Positions 9,801-18,376 of a stretch of 64,000 nt of DNA are shown in pieces. Both the position numbers and the translations under genes were made by a program. The DNA is taken from contig NZ_JBFNXJ010000021.1 of assembly GCF_040812015.1 (NCBI RefSeq), positions 1 through 64,000 of the forward strand, given 5' to 3'. Each line of letters opens with the position of its first letter. Position 1 is the stretch's first letter. The notes below the pieces were generated by a model. It had not been told where the DNA came from. It saw only the letters and a list, made by a program, of their open reading frames with translations, and made no database searches. Source of the DNA: Chitinivorax sp. PXF-14. Lineage in GTDB: Bacteria; Pseudomonadota; Gammaproteobacteria; Burkholderiales; SCOH01.

Positions 9801-10580
9801 GGGGTCGTCGCCGAGCGCGCCGAGGTCCTTCTGCGCGATCGCCAGGGCCGCGTCGAGCTGGTTGCCGGACTGCAGCGTGCGCAGCCCGGCTAGGAAGTAG
9901 TGCCGCTGCAGCGGCAGGCTGCGCACTTGCGCGCGCGCGGCGAAATAGCGCCGTGCCGCGCCGTCGTAGTCGCCATTGGCCAGCGCCACGCGGGCGCCGG
10001 CTTCAAGCCAGTTGAGCTGGCGGGCGCTGTCCGTGCGGGCGAGCTGGTCGTAGAGCTGGCCGGCCAGCGCCGGCTGTCCGATGGCCTCGGCCTGCCGGGC
10101 CAGCCATACCAGGCTGTCGACCGAGCCGCCGCCGGCCGGACTGTTGCCGGCCGCGACCGAGAGCGTCTGCAGCAGCTGCGCGCGGCGCGGGTCGTCCGGC
10201 TTGAGCTCCTGGTATTCGAGCATCAGCGTGCGGTAGTACAGCGCATCGCGCTCGGTGCGCAACTTGCCGTCGTCACCGGCGTCGACCGAACGCAGCGCGA
10301 CCCGCGCGTTGCCCCAGTCGCCGCTGGCCAGGTACTGCCGCACCAGCGCGAGCTGCAGCGCGTTGTCGCTCGGATTGAACTTGACCAGGTTGGCCAGGTA
10401 TTCGAGCGATACGCGGTCGCCGGGCCGGGTCTGCTGCACCTGCGACATCAGCCACTTCTGCGGGAAGAACAGCAGCAGCGTCAGGCTGACCATGACGGCG
10501 AACAGCAGCATGCTCCACCAGGGGAACAGGCGCTCGCGCGGCTTAGGCTGGACAGCGGAGTTCGAGCGTGTCGACAGCAT
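6870..10580 (-). CDS. pelB: PelB, TPR scaffold and outer-membrane export porin for Pel
   Basis: This very large protein (1236 residues) has one transmembrane anchor (about residues 21-39), a long array of TPR helices through about residue 850, and a C-terminal region of alternating amphipathic strands from about 900 to the terminal tyrosine that fits a beta-barrel. PelB binds PelA through its TPRs and forms the export channel with PelC. Length and architecture match known PelB. Its first 38 bases overlap the end of pelA, so the two are probably translationally coupled. Confidence 0.95.
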   Translation of the reverse strand: MLSTRSNSAVQPKPRERLFPWWSMLLFAVMVSLTLLLFFPQKWLMSQVQQTRPGDRVSLEYLANLVKFNPSDNALQLALVRQYLASGDWGNARVALRSVDAGDDGKLRTERDALYYRTLMLEYQELKPDDPRRAQLLQTLSVAAGNSPAGGGSVDSLVWLARQAEAIGQPALAGQLYDQLARTDSARQLNWLEAGARVALANGDYDGAARRYFAARAQVRSLPLQRHYFLAGLRTLQSGNQLDAALAIAQKDLGALGDDPDTLKYLIALARSANQLDLAAQFARRLLQMSWLREQLPAHELAQLEGGLRWLTVDYEPGRSPQRAFDEEAYRLGYEVFVASRKLDDAVAVAQRAVQLLPGDLNWRKRLAQALEWSGHPELAIEHWTVIAERGGSQEAWQALLRLAPGLNDNRALLLAQKHRAATERLSDAQWRDLAALYEKIAEPREGAAYLVQQYQRQPQPLLLELAGEMYQRAGDEPAAGTTLQTLIRDYGPAPQYALKLATLQYLRGDVQQAYETLRSAQTRARDEDIDYWHTLGELAWQAQQDRTGISAYRTLLRQGKQQPVELERLYLLLQDSAPDEAAQVAEQGWQQYREPRFLLSLMALRSRQAAWIRLKPVLDTLTADDLRRLGSEVNFWLLRSQYHLQLGQAEPAVQDARQAVATAPGDNGARINLLWLLIDQHAQQDLAQALQQWRAVAEGAPQYWDVYASGYLALNQPEQALPYFRRGLARHASDYLWLMGYADALEQAQQPDIAWRIRRHAWAALRQPQPPDQPQAMLAQARLALQFAPADTVAPLLRQLLRQDWARGDDAVAAQANELVLSWQLSTDSEEAARGWLWKRYATHLAQPDWAALSLALQAQDLPALDRLLAARAEALPVRDHIEALRQLGRLGEAQALAFDTMSSNERDDQAQQQLDELALQAAPRVGLGYENRRQSGLVQHSVEMRYETNVTPALRLSLELGEASQSTRGDSLRQDLSAADGRLPDLSRQFPSRERQAKLDLTLTDAHGQTVLSLAREQNLDSYTSLRLERQQTLSRELSLGLSLGRRQQASDSDLMQLLAMRDSAEATLRLSPNRLDYASIGLGWHRYRLQSGPGLGRGQQLNWEIGHRLRTEYPDVSIRLSGYHNRYTQQFDAAPADPETDTPRLLPDDSSAVGLNIGFGQAYLNDYTRGWRPIADIGLNHSPQAGRGYNWLLGMAGSVLGHDHLAVFARNSHGGSGPTADSGALGLHYWLAY

Positions 10581-13278
10581 GGGTGGTCAGTTTGAATTGA
10601 GAGATATTGCCGGCAGTGCGCGCGGGCTGGAGTGGCTTGCCGTCGGCGCTGATGCGGCAGCCGGCCACGTTGCCGAGCGCGAATTGCAGCGGCAGGTGGC
10701 CTTGCAGGGTGGCCTTGACGTTGCTGCCGTCACGCTCGAAGCGTGTCAGGCGGCCGTTGGCCTCGCTCAGATAGGGCTGCGTCGGTGGCGTGGCGCTGAG
10801 TTTGAGCAGGGCGGAGTCGCCGCTCAGGTGGAGGTAGAGCGCTTCGCCCTCGCGCTTGAAGCCGGCGATGCCGCGGCTCGCGACCAGGTCGGGAAAGCCG
10901 GCCGACGCCGGCAGGCGCAGCTCGCGGAGCGAGGGCCCGCTGCGGATCGCCAGCCCGTCTTCGGTCTGGGCGACGCTGGCGCGGTCGAAATCCTGCACCT
11001 TGCCGATGTACTCGGAGGCGTAGATGTTCATCACTGGCTGTGCCAGCGCCCATTCGTAGACCTTCTGCAGCGCCTTGAGCGACGCGCCCTTACTGGCGGC
11101 ATAGGTGTGGTAGTAGATGTCGATCGGCTTGAAGCGGATCGGCTTGTCGGTCAGTTCGAAGGTCTCGATCACGCGCTCGTAGCCGTAGAACGGTCCGGTC
11201 CACAGCCCGGTGTAGACGTTCTCGTTCTGGTTCGGCGCGAATACCTGGAAGTAGGGGCCTTTCCACACGCCGAGGCCCTCGATCGCCGACCACGACTTGC
11301 GGCTGCGTGTGATGATGGTGTCGCCGCCGTTGAGGGTGAGCACGTCGTGTTGCGCGGCCACCTGCAGCGCTTCGCGGGTCGGGTTGCAATCGCCGCTCCA
11401 GAACAGCAGGTGGGCTGGCTTGTCCTTGGGCGCGAGGCGGGTGTTGATGTAGTCGAGCGAGCCTGCGATCTCGCGCTCGAGGTCGAACTCGTAGCCCTTG
11501 AGCGGCAGGCTGTTGCCCTCGCCGATTTCCGCCTCGCCCGATTCGAGCTTGCTCCATTTGAACGGATGCGACCAGGTGTGGCTGGCCGGCTCGACATGGG
11601 GCAGGGCGAAGATGGCCCGCGCGATGTTCTCGAGTGCCGGCGACTCGGCGGGATAGAGCCCCCAGGGCGCCAACTCGCCTTCTATGATCGACACGCTGGA
11701 GGGCACGCGGTATTTCTCCAGCAGCTGTTTGAGCATGACCTCGCCCGCATACGGGTAGCCGGGCATCTCGGCCTTGCTCGGAAAGCCGTCGCCGTCGACA
11801 TGCACCATCATCAGGCGGCGGCCATTCTCGGTCGTCACATCGGGCGCCGGCAGCAGCGGCAGACGCAGCGCCTCGCGGTAGAAGTCGAGCGGATTGACGA
11901 TCCAGCGCGACTGGCTGGCCGCCGGGAGCTCGGTGACGGCGAAGGGCGCAAGCGCGAAGCCGCCCCAGTCGGTCAACGCGACGGCATCGACCAGCGCGCC
12001 CCTGGCGTTGAGCTGCAGCAGGCGTTTGCCCGCGCCGCTGAGGCGCACTGGATAGAGCAGGTCGCGGTTTGGCGTGGGCGGGAACTCGAAGCCGATGCCG
12101 GGCGCCTGGTAGGCGAGCTGGATCGGGCCGGTGCTGTCCGGCGTGGCGACGCTTTCCAGGCCGAATGGCGCGAGCAGCTGGTCGTCGGGATCGAAACCGA
12201 AGTGATTGAGCACCGCCACGCGCATGCCCTGGCTGATCTGCCGGGCGAGCCAGCGCGGCAGCTCGGTGTTGGTCGGGCCGCTGGTCCACACCACGATGCC
12301 GGCGTAGCGCCCGGCCAGCGGGTAGGCCGGCAGCGGCTCGTAGACATTGGCGTAGTCGACGGCGTAGCCCAGGTGGTGCAGCGGCATGGTGGCATTGCGC
12401 ACCGCCTCGTGCAGGCGCAGGCCGACGCTGCCACGGCGGTCGTAAAGCATCAGGATGCGGCGCGGCTGCACCTCGATCGCGCCGACGCCGACGAGGTCGA
12501 GCGCCGGGTTGCTGACCCAGGGGATGAAGCCGTCGGCCTTGATGCGGTTTGCCGTCTGCCGCGCCAGCCCGCGCTGCGCCGGATCGACATAGTCGATCGC
12601 CAACACCGGCAGCTTGTAGGTGTCGCGCGCCGTCTTGAGCTGTGCCGCCAGCCAGTCGCGGTCCGCCTGCGGTACCTCGCGATAGCGCTGGCCCGGCTGG
12701 TCCCAGCCTTGGTAAAGCGACTCGGCTGCGACGACGTCGATCAGCGGCGCGATCTCGGGCAATAGCTCGAAGCCACGGTTGGCAATCAGCCGCGCCTCGG
12801 GAAAGCGCTGCTTGAGCAGCTGAACGACGCGTACCAGCCCGCGCCGCTGAGCCGCTCGGGCGGCATCGTCGTGGCTCGTGAGCTGGTAGGAATCGAGCGT
12901 ATCGAGAAAGAAGCCTCGAAAGCCGCGCGCCCACAGCGGCGCCGCCACCTCGTTGACGAAGAAGGCGGGCCAGTCGGGCTGGCTCTGGTCGATGATGTCG
13001 GCCTGCCAGGCCTGGTTGCGGCCCACTATCCACGCCGGCGGCAGGCGTTTTGCATAGTCGCGCCCCGGATGCACCTCGCCCACGCTTACATAGGCGAGCC
13101 AGTGCGTACGCTCGCCGGCAGGCAGCTGCTCGACGTGGCCCGGTTCCAGCACCACGTCGTCGAACGCGCGCAGCGCCTCGTACGGCGGTTGCTGGCCGTA
13201 ATACAGGGCGATACTGGGCGTGGCCCCGGCAGCCAGCGCAAACAGGCTGGCAAGCAGGCAGACGACGAAACGAAGCAT
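10543..13278 (-). CDS. pelA: PelA, periplasmic Pel deacetylase and glycoside hydrolase
   Basis: The 911-residue protein has a signal peptide (residues 1-19) and an N-terminal GH166 hydrolase domain with the likely catalytic Glu186 in AAESLYQ. A central linker domain follows, then a CE18-type polysaccharide deacetylase with VDGDGF (Asp495, Asp497) and SHTWSHPF (His567, His571). These residues sit about 32-33 positions earlier than their Pseudomonas equivalents, consistent with a slightly shorter protein. PelA removes acetyl groups to make Pel cationic and can cleave the polymer. It is the first gene of the operon, with a candidate promoter just upstream. Confidence 0.95.
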   Translation of the reverse strand: MLRFVVCLLASLFALAAGATPSIALYYGQQPPYEALRAFDDVVLEPGHVEQLPAGERTHWLAYVSVGEVHPGRDYAKRLPPAWIVGRNQAWQADIIDQSQPDWPAFFVNEVAAPLWARGFRGFFLDTLDSYQLTSHDDAARAAQRRGLVRVVQLLKQRFPEARLIANRGFELLPEIAPLIDVVAAESLYQGWDQPGQRYREVPQADRDWLAAQLKTARDTYKLPVLAIDYVDPAQRGLARQTANRIKADGFIPWVSNPALDLVGVGAIEVQPRRILMLYDRRGSVGLRLHEAVRNATMPLHHLGYAVDYANVYEPLPAYPLAGRYAGIVVWTSGPTNTELPRWLARQISQGMRVAVLNHFGFDPDDQLLAPFGLESVATPDSTGPIQLAYQAPGIGFEFPPTPNRDLLYPVRLSGAGKRLLQLNARGALVDAVALTDWGGFALAPFAVTELPAASQSRWIVNPLDFYREALRLPLLPAPDVTTENGRRLMMVHVDGDGFPSKAEMPGYPYAGEVMLKQLLEKYRVPSSVSIIEGELAPWGLYPAESPALENIARAIFALPHVEPASHTWSHPFKWSKLESGEAEIGEGNSLPLKGYEFDLEREIAGSLDYINTRLAPKDKPAHLLFWSGDCNPTREALQVAAQHDVLTLNGGDTIITRSRKSWSAIEGLGVWKGPYFQVFAPNQNENVYTGLWTGPFYGYERVIETFELTDKPIRFKPIDIYYHTYAASKGASLKALQKVYEWALAQPVMNIYASEYIGKVQDFDRASVAQTEDGLAIRSGPSLRELRLPASAGFPDLVASRGIAGFKREGEALYLHLSGDSALLKLSATPPTQPYLSEANGRLTRFERDGSNVKATLQGHLPLQFALGNVAGCRISADGKPLQPARTAGNISQFKLTTHAVDTLELRCPA

Positions 13279-13614
13279 GGATGACGGGTGGGGTAGATCA
13301 GGAATGCAGTAATTTTAGCATATGCCAACTTGCTCAGAGGCTGAGATGCAGCACCGGCGCCGCTTGGGCCGAGTGCCATCGCCATCCGACGATCCAAAAG
13401 GGGGGAGGGCGGGCGAGGTGTTGCAGGCCTGGACATGGCTTGGCCGGAACTTCCCGGCCGACGCATTGCCTGCAGTGGGCACGGGCGTTTTGTGCACATG
13501 TCCGTATTGATTGACGGTATGATCGCCGCCATCTTTGCCGCCGGAGCGGTGCCGCGATGGCGCGCGATGCCGGCCATTCCCCATCCATCTTCATCCACGG
13601 TACCAATCTTTCCG
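13279..13614. other. Divergent intergenic region between pelA and the TonB-like gene
   Basis: This stretch of about 336 bases separates the divergent pelA and TonB-like genes. The part nearest pelA (about 13305-13330) is AT-rich and holds the candidate pel promoter. The rest is GC-rich, with short possible N-terminal extensions of the TonB-like gene (in-frame ATGs at 13498 and 13567) that look unlikely as protein. No clear terminator or RNA gene was seen. Confidence 0.4.
13312..13320 (-). promoter_or_regulatory. Candidate extended -10 promoter for the pel operon
   Basis: On the minus strand, TGCTAAAAT (an extended -10 with a good TAAAAT core) lies about 34 bases before the pelA start. No convincing -35 was found at 17 bases. 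An extended -10 can work without one, so this is a reasonable but unproven transcription start. Confidence 0.4.
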
Positions 13615-14490
13615 ATGCTGTTGACGATACGCCCCGACGACCGGCGCTTCGGTATCGCGCTGGCCCTGGCGCTGGGCCTGCACCTGGCCGTGCTGGCGCT
13701 GCATGTTGCGTCGCCGTCGGCTAGCCGGCGCCGTGCCGGGGAGGGGCCCTTGCAGGTGACGATGGCGCCTTCCCGGCCAGCGGTGCCCGTCGCCAAGGTG
13801 GTAGAGCGGGCGCCGCAAACGCACAGCGAACAGAGCAAGCGCCTGCTGACAGCCCCCGCCGCAAAGGCCCGCGAACCCCGCAAAACCTTCTCTGTGCCGG
13901 GCCGTGCCGAGACGGCGCCTACCGCCAGCACACCTATCGTGGCGACCCCGGCGCAGGATGCGGAAATGGGCGAGTTCCTCGACGAGCTGGCGGCGAAGGC
14001 CAAGCCAGCCACCGGCAGCGAGCTGGCATATCGTGCCCTGGCGGCGGCTCGGGCCGCGCCCACCGTGGAGGATGACCCGGCCGAGCTGCGCGAGCTGGCG
14101 TCGCAAAACCGCAGGCTGCAGCAGGTCGACCGCTTCAGCCTGGAGATGTATTTCGATGCGCTTTATCAGAAGCTCAACCGCACCGCGGCCATGGTCAAGC
14201 GCGGCAATGCCGGGATGGGGCGGCGTGCGGCGGCCGTGAGCGTGACGCTGAACCAGGACGGCACCTTGAAGAGCTTCCGCGTGCTGTGGTCGGCCGATCA
14301 GCAGGCCGAGATCGCCTACGTCAACGCGCTGTTCGAGCGGGCCGCGCCGTTCTCGCCCTTCCCGCCGGACATGCGCCGCGCGACCCAGGGCCTGATCCTG
14401 CGCGTGTGCATCCTGCCTGGCCGGGATGGCGGCGCGGAGGGTGCCATGTTTACCCCGATGGCGCCCGGCAGCGCGTGCGGCGGCGGTTGA
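13615..14490 (+). CDS. TonB-like energy-transducing protein
   Basis: With the start at 13615 (MLLTIRPDDRRFG) the protein is 291 residues. It has one N-terminal membrane anchor (about residues 10-31), an extended Pro/Ala-rich periplasmic linker, a charged helical section around residues 150-180 and a C-terminal TonB/TolA-like fold. The fold contains GMGRRAAAVSVTLNQDGTL and a final strand ending in LRVCILPG. Longer in-frame starts exist but lack membrane-targeting sense. Such proteins couple the proton-motive force to outer-membrane receptors or act as TolA-like bridges. ExbB and ExbD are not adjacent. It is divergent from pelA, and any functional tie to Pel is speculation. Confidence 0.7.
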   Translation: MLLTIRPDDRRFGIALALALGLHLAVLALHVASPSASRRRAGEGPLQVTMAPSRPAVPVAKVVERAPQTHSEQSKRLLTAPAAKAREPRKTFSVPGRAETAPTASTPIVATPAQDAEMGEFLDELAAKAKPATGSELAYRALAAARAAPTVEDDPAELRELASQNRRLQQVDRFSLEMYFDALYQKLNRTAAMVKRGNAGMGRRAAAVSVTLNQDGTLKSFRVLWSADQQAEIAYVNALFERAAPFSPFPPDMRRATQGLILRVCILPGRDGGAEGAMFTPMAPGSACGGG

Positions 14491-14613
14491 GCCGCGCCTG
14501 GGCTGGTTTCCAGTGCTCGCCCGTTGACGTGGCTTGGGCGCCTCACGCAACCTTGCGGCGGGAGTGGGATATGATGCTGGACGACGCCAATCATCCCGTT
14601 CCCGAGGCCGCCC

Positions 14614-15828
14614 ATGCCCGATCCCGTCATCCCGCGTGACGCATCGAAGCCGAAGTTCGGCATCCATCCCGATGTGCTCAAACTGGGGTCTGTCAGCTTC
14701 CTGACGGACCTGAGCTCCGAAATGATCTTTTCGGTGTTCGCGGTGTTCTTCACCGCGGTCGCCGGGGCATCCGCAGCGCTGCTCGGGGTGGTCGAGGGCC
14801 TCGCCGACCTGTCGGCCTCGTCGTTGAACTACCTGGCCGGCTGGCTATCGGATCGCAGCGGCAGGCGCAAGGCGTTTACCCTGGCCGGCTATGGCTTTTC
14901 CACGCTGGCCAAGGTCATCCTGCTGCTGTCGAGCACGGTGGCGGGGCTCGGCGCCTTCCGTGTGATCGAGCGGCTGGGCAAGGGGTTCCGCGGGCCGCCA
15001 CGCGATGCCTGGCTGGCGTCGGTCGCCGACAAGAGCTCGCGCGGCTACGCGTTCGGCGTGCACAAGGCGCTCGACAAGTCCGGCGCGGTGCTTGGCCCGC
15101 TGGTGGCTTATGGCCTGCTGTCGTGGCTGGGCGAGGGGATGTCGACCTACCGCGTGCTGTTCGTGGTGGCGCTGGTACCGGCGGTGCTGGCGGTCGTGGT
15201 GCTGGGGTTGGTCGAGGATAAACCCGGTGTGCCTCATCAACGCGAGAGCATGTTTGAAACCTGGCATACCCTCAGCCCGGCCTTCAAACGCTACCTGATC
15301 GTTGCCGCGCTGTTCTCGCTGGCCTATTTCAGTTTCAGCTTCCTGCTGTTGCGCGCCCACAGCGTCGGCTTTTCGGTGAAGGACATCGTGTTGCTCTACG
15401 CGCTGTTCAATATCGCCTGTGTCGTCGCCGCGCCGCTGATCGGCCGCCTGGGCGACAGGCTGGGCCGCCCGCGCATGATCGTACTGGGCTACCTGATCTA
15501 CCTGCTGATGTGCCTGGGCTTCGCATTTGCCTCGACGCAGTGGCAGGTGGTGGTGCTGTTCGTCGTCTTCGGCGTGTTCTATGCCATCGACGAGGCGCAG
15601 AGCAAGGCCTTCATCGCCGATCTCGAGCTGGAGCGGCGCGGCTCGGCGGTCGGGCTCTACAACTTTGTCACCGGTGTCGTCTACCTGCCGGCATCGCTGA
15701 TTGCCGGGGCGTTGTGGCTGCTCCATCCTGCGGGAGCCTTCCTGTTCGCGGCCTCGCTGTCCCTGGCCGCGCTGGTGGCGTTTTTCCGGCTGCGGCTGGG
15801 GGATGGTGCTGTGCGGCAAGACGCTTAG
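14614..15828 (+). CDS. Major facilitator superfamily transporter
   Basis: The 404-residue protein has about twelve hydrophobic segments and MFS signatures, including the loop 2-3 motif GWLSDRSGRRK (about residues 76-86) and a second copy in GRLGDRLGRPR. There is no large periplasmic loop. The substrate cannot be read from the sequence. It follows the TonB-like gene by about 120 bases on the same strand and may be transcribed with it. The start ATG follows a poorly defined ribosome-binding site (CCCGAGG). Confidence 0.8.
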   Translation: MPDPVIPRDASKPKFGIHPDVLKLGSVSFLTDLSSEMIFSVFAVFFTAVAGASAALLGVVEGLADLSASSLNYLAGWLSDRSGRRKAFTLAGYGFSTLAKVILLLSSTVAGLGAFRVIERLGKGFRGPPRDAWLASVADKSSRGYAFGVHKALDKSGAVLGPLVAYGLLSWLGEGMSTYRVLFVVALVPAVLAVVVLGLVEDKPGVPHQRESMFETWHTLSPAFKRYLIVAALFSLAYFSFSFLLLRAHSVGFSVKDIVLLYALFNIACVVAAPLIGRLGDRLGRPRMIVLGYLIYLLMCLGFAFASTQWQVVVLFVVFGVFYAIDEAQSKAFIADLELERRGSAVGLYNFVTGVVYLPASLIAGALWLLHPAGAFLFAASLSLAALVAFFRLRLGDGAVRQDA

Positions 15829-15967
15829 CCATGGCCCAATGCGCGGCGAGACGTTTGGCAACGCAGGCGATATAGTTAAAAGTGGATTGGGCATCCCGCT
15901 GAGCAGGTCGGGGCGACAGGCGGCCACGATGCTAACGGTGACGGTTGCTCGAGACAGGAGTCACGCC

Positions 15968-16444
15968 ATGAATGTACCGAGACTGGTTGCCGGCCTGTTG
16001 CTTGCCAGTCCGATGGCCATGGCGGCCGATGTGGGGATATCGATCTCGATCGGCCAGCCTGGCTTCTACGGCCGCATCGACATCGGTGATTTCCCGCCAC
16101 CCCTGATCGTTTATGAGCGCCCGATCATCATCGAGCGCGGGCCGCGCTATATAGAACGCGAGCCGATTTACCTGCGTGTACCGCTCGGCCACGCCAGGCA
16201 TTGGTCCAAGTACTGCTACCGCTACCACGCCTGCGATCGGCAGGTCTATTTCGTCCGCGACGACTGGTATCTGAACGACTACGCCCCGCGCTACCGCGAA
16301 CGCTACGGCGACGATCACGCCCGCCACGACCATGGCCGCGACGGCCGGCGCGATGACGACGAGCGCGGCAGTCGCGGTGATCGCCACGACGACAGGCAAG
16401 GTGAGGGGCACGACCGATACCAGCACGGCCACGGCAAGGGCTGA
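15968..16444 (+). CDS. Small secreted protein with a His/Asp/Arg-rich tail
   Basis: The start at 15968 is supported by an AGGAG ribosome-binding site and by a clean signal peptide (MNVPRLVAGLLLASPMAMA, residues 1-19). The mature part begins with an aromatic, proline-rich region (GQPGFYGRIDIG, PPPLIVYERP) and contains two cysteines in YCYRYHACDR. From about residue 110 to the end at 158 it is a low-complexity tail of His, Asp, Arg and Gly. Proteins of this layout occur in Betaproteobacteria without known function. The tail could bind divalent metal. It lies downstream of the MFS gene with its own leader of about 140 bases. Confidence 0.7.
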   Translation: MNVPRLVAGLLLASPMAMAADVGISISIGQPGFYGRIDIGDFPPPLIVYERPIIIERGPRYIEREPIYLRVPLGHARHWSKYCYRYHACDRQVYFVRDDWYLNDYAPRYRERYGDDHARHDHGRDGRRDDDERGSRGDRHDDRQGEGHDRYQHGHGKG

Positions 16445-16796
16445 TGTGCCGGCTGCTGCATGGCGGGTGGTTTCGTCATGCAAGGACGGGGTCGGCCCGC
16501 GCGGTCAGCCGCAATGGTTCGAATCGTGCGTCGGCAGCCCACTGCCGCATGGTGGCAAGGAACCGGTCTCAGGGAGGGGCGTGTCGGCGGCGGATAGGCG
16601 GCGGCGGTGAGAGGCGACTCAACAAGCTTTACCGGTGGCCGGCCCGCTTCATGCTAGCTGCCGCTGGCCGATGCCCCTGTTGCATACCGTTGCCAAGCAG
16701 TGGGCGGCAGGGGCCGGTCAATGGAATACTACGCCCGGCTCTTTACATATGCTGTCCACATGACAGGCCTGCCGCGGAAAACCAGTGAAATACGGC

Positions 16797-16826
16797 TTGT
16801 CGCGGGCATGATGCGGATAATATAAT
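16797..16826 (+). promoter_or_regulatory. Candidate sigma-70 promoter upstream of the chemotaxis operon
   Basis: TTGTCG at 16797-16802 and a perfect TATAAT at 16821-16826 are separated by 18 bases. The site lies about 300 bases before the first receptor start, in a locally AT-rich stretch. The -35 is imperfect and the distance is long, so confidence is low. Confidence 0.35.
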
Positions 16827-17032
16827 TTTCTAATATTGTGATGGATGAGTAATCACGGCTTGTTGCGATGTGCCTGTGTTGGATCGGGCTTGGCTTTTCA
16901 CCGTTGGTGGTAGCCTTATATTCCAAATGGCATGAATATTGCCAAAGCACCCATGGCTATGCCATGTCGCTGGCGGACGACAGGGTTTCGGCATACCTGT
17001 CACACATAAAAATATAATGATCCACGAACTTG

Positions 17033-17057
17033 TAAACGCAAGGCGCGTGGCCGATAG
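17033..17057 (+). promoter_or_regulatory. Possible FliA (sigma-28) promoter of the chemotaxis operon
   Basis: GCCGATAG at 17050-17057 matches the flagellar sigma-28 -10 consensus GCCGATAA at seven of eight positions and lies 72 bases before the first receptor gene. TAAA at 17033-17036 is upstream, but with 13 rather than the usual 15 or so bases between the two. Chemotaxis genes are commonly FliA-dependent, which supports the idea. Confidence 0.4.
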
Positions 17058-17128
17058 TAAATTTCCGCAATGACAGTAGAGCCTGATGTTGCAGAGGGGC
17101 TATCACCCTCAGTCTTGGAGATCGCAAT

Positions 17129-18343
17129 TTGAAAATATCCACGCTTGCAGGCTTGATCGGTAGCTCGGTGATCGTGACCGAGGGATTATTCGCTTGGCTC
17201 GGCGGTGGGTGGGGAATGCTCGGTGCGACGCTGGTGCTGTGCCCTGCTGCATTCGTCGTGTCACAGCGCCTGACCGAGATGGCCGAACGCCGGCAGCGCG
17301 TCAACATGGATGGCGTGTCGCGGAGCAAGGCCGAGCTGTTTGCGCTGACCACCGATGCCATTTCTGAGACCACCCTCCTGTCCGCGGATACGGTCAGAGT
17401 CAGCGGCGACGAGCTGGGGCGGCTGTCCGGCATCATCGCCGACGCGGGTGATGGCCTGGTCAAGCTGTTCCGGGGTATGGAGGCCATCTCCCTGCGGCAG
17501 CTGGAGCTGGTGCAGGCCATGCTCGATGTGTCGGCCAGCATGCGTCAGCAGGGCGGGCTGGCGGACGAGGAGGGTGCCAAGCTTGGCTTCGCTCAGTTCG
17601 TCGATGAAGTCTCCGTCACGCTGCAGGCCTTTGTGCAGCAAACCACCCAGACCTCGAAGATGGCGATCGCCCTGGCCGACCAGATGGACGACATTTCGCA
17701 TGGCGTCAGCTCGGTCGGCGGCATTCTGGGCGAAATCGAAGGCATCGCCAAACAAACCAATTTCCTTGCCCTCAATGCCGCCATCGAGGCTGCGCGTGCC
17801 GGTGAGGCCGGGCGTGGGTTCGTCGTGGTGTCGGACGAAGTGCGGAACCTGTCCTTGCGCACGGCGCAGTTCAGCCGCCAGATCCGCGATCACATGGGGC
17901 AGGTGCAGGATGCAGTAGCCCGCGCCGAAGGCTCGATGACGATGATCGCATCGTCCGACATGACGGTATCGCTGCGGTCGCAGCAGCGCGTGCTGGAAAT
18001 GATGCAGGCGATGCAGGAAGTGAACGATCACAGCCGCGAGGTGACGCAGCAGGTCGGCGATTGTGCCAAGGAGTTCTCCGGGCTGGTGCACGAGGCGGTG
18101 ACCAAGCTGCAATTCCAGGATATCTCGATGCAGCTGGTCAGTTTCATCGGCCGTTCCATCGACAGCGTGGAGCAGCCGCTGCGTACCCTGTCCGGCCTGC
18201 GCGGCCGCTCGCTCGACAATAGCACCACGCTGGCCCAGGAAGCGGTTCGCCAGGCCCAGCAGGGCGCGGTTCACCGCACTGAGGAGATTCGTAATCCGGT
18301 TTCGCAGTCCTCGATGGACGCCGGATCGATCGAGTTGTTCTAA
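17129..18343 (+). CDS. Methyl-accepting chemotaxis protein, short receptor with DxxxQ tail
   Basis: The start is a TTG preceded by GGAG at 17117-17120. The 404-residue protein has two closely spaced N-terminal membrane segments (about residues 5-24 and 28-46) with almost no periplasmic domain, so it probably senses inside the cell or in the membrane. The signalling hairpin tip ([21 protein letters not shown], beginning near residue 206) is well conserved. After it comes [10 protein letters not shown] with Asp331 and Gln335, a DxxxQ pattern like the CheZ phosphatase motif. The C-terminus is SIELF; there is no WxxF tether for CheR. It is the first gene of the chemotaxis operon. Confidence 0.9.
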   Translation: MKISTLAGLIGSSVIVTEGLFAWLGGGWGMLGATLVLCPAAFVVSQRLTEMAERRQRVNMDGVSRSKAELFALTTDAISETTLLSADTVRVSGDELGRLSGIIADAGDGLVKLFRGMEAISLRQLELVQAMLDVSASMRQQGGLADEEGAKLGFAQFVDEVSVTLQAFVQQTTQTSKMAIALADQMDDISHGVSSVGGILGEIEGIAKQTNFLALNAAIEAARAGEAGRGFVVVSDEVRNLSLRTAQFSRQIRDHMGQVQDAVARAEGSMTMIASSDMTVSLRSQQRVLEMMQAMQEVNDHSREVTQQVGDCAKEFSGLVHEAVTKLQFQDISMQLVSFIGRSIDSVEQPLRTLSGLRGRSLDNSTTLAQEAVRQAQQGAVHRTEEIRNPVSQSSMDAGSIELF

Positions 18344-18376
18344 ATAAAAAATGACACAAGCTAGGATAGGCGATAG

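Larger units (their letters stand above)
16445..17128. other. 684-base intergenic region upstream of the chemotaxis operon
   Basis: No convincing gene is present in this stretch. The first half is GC-rich without structure I can name. From about 16790 to 17060 it becomes AT-rich and holds two candidate promoters reading into the chemotaxis operon. A long untranslated leader or an unannotated small RNA is possible, but neither is shown by the sequence. Confidence 0.4.

Noticed and set aside
13498-13614. Longer start for the TonB-like protein
   Set aside because: The extension adds weakly hydrophobic, Pro-rich sequence before the real membrane anchor and lacks a ribosome-binding site.
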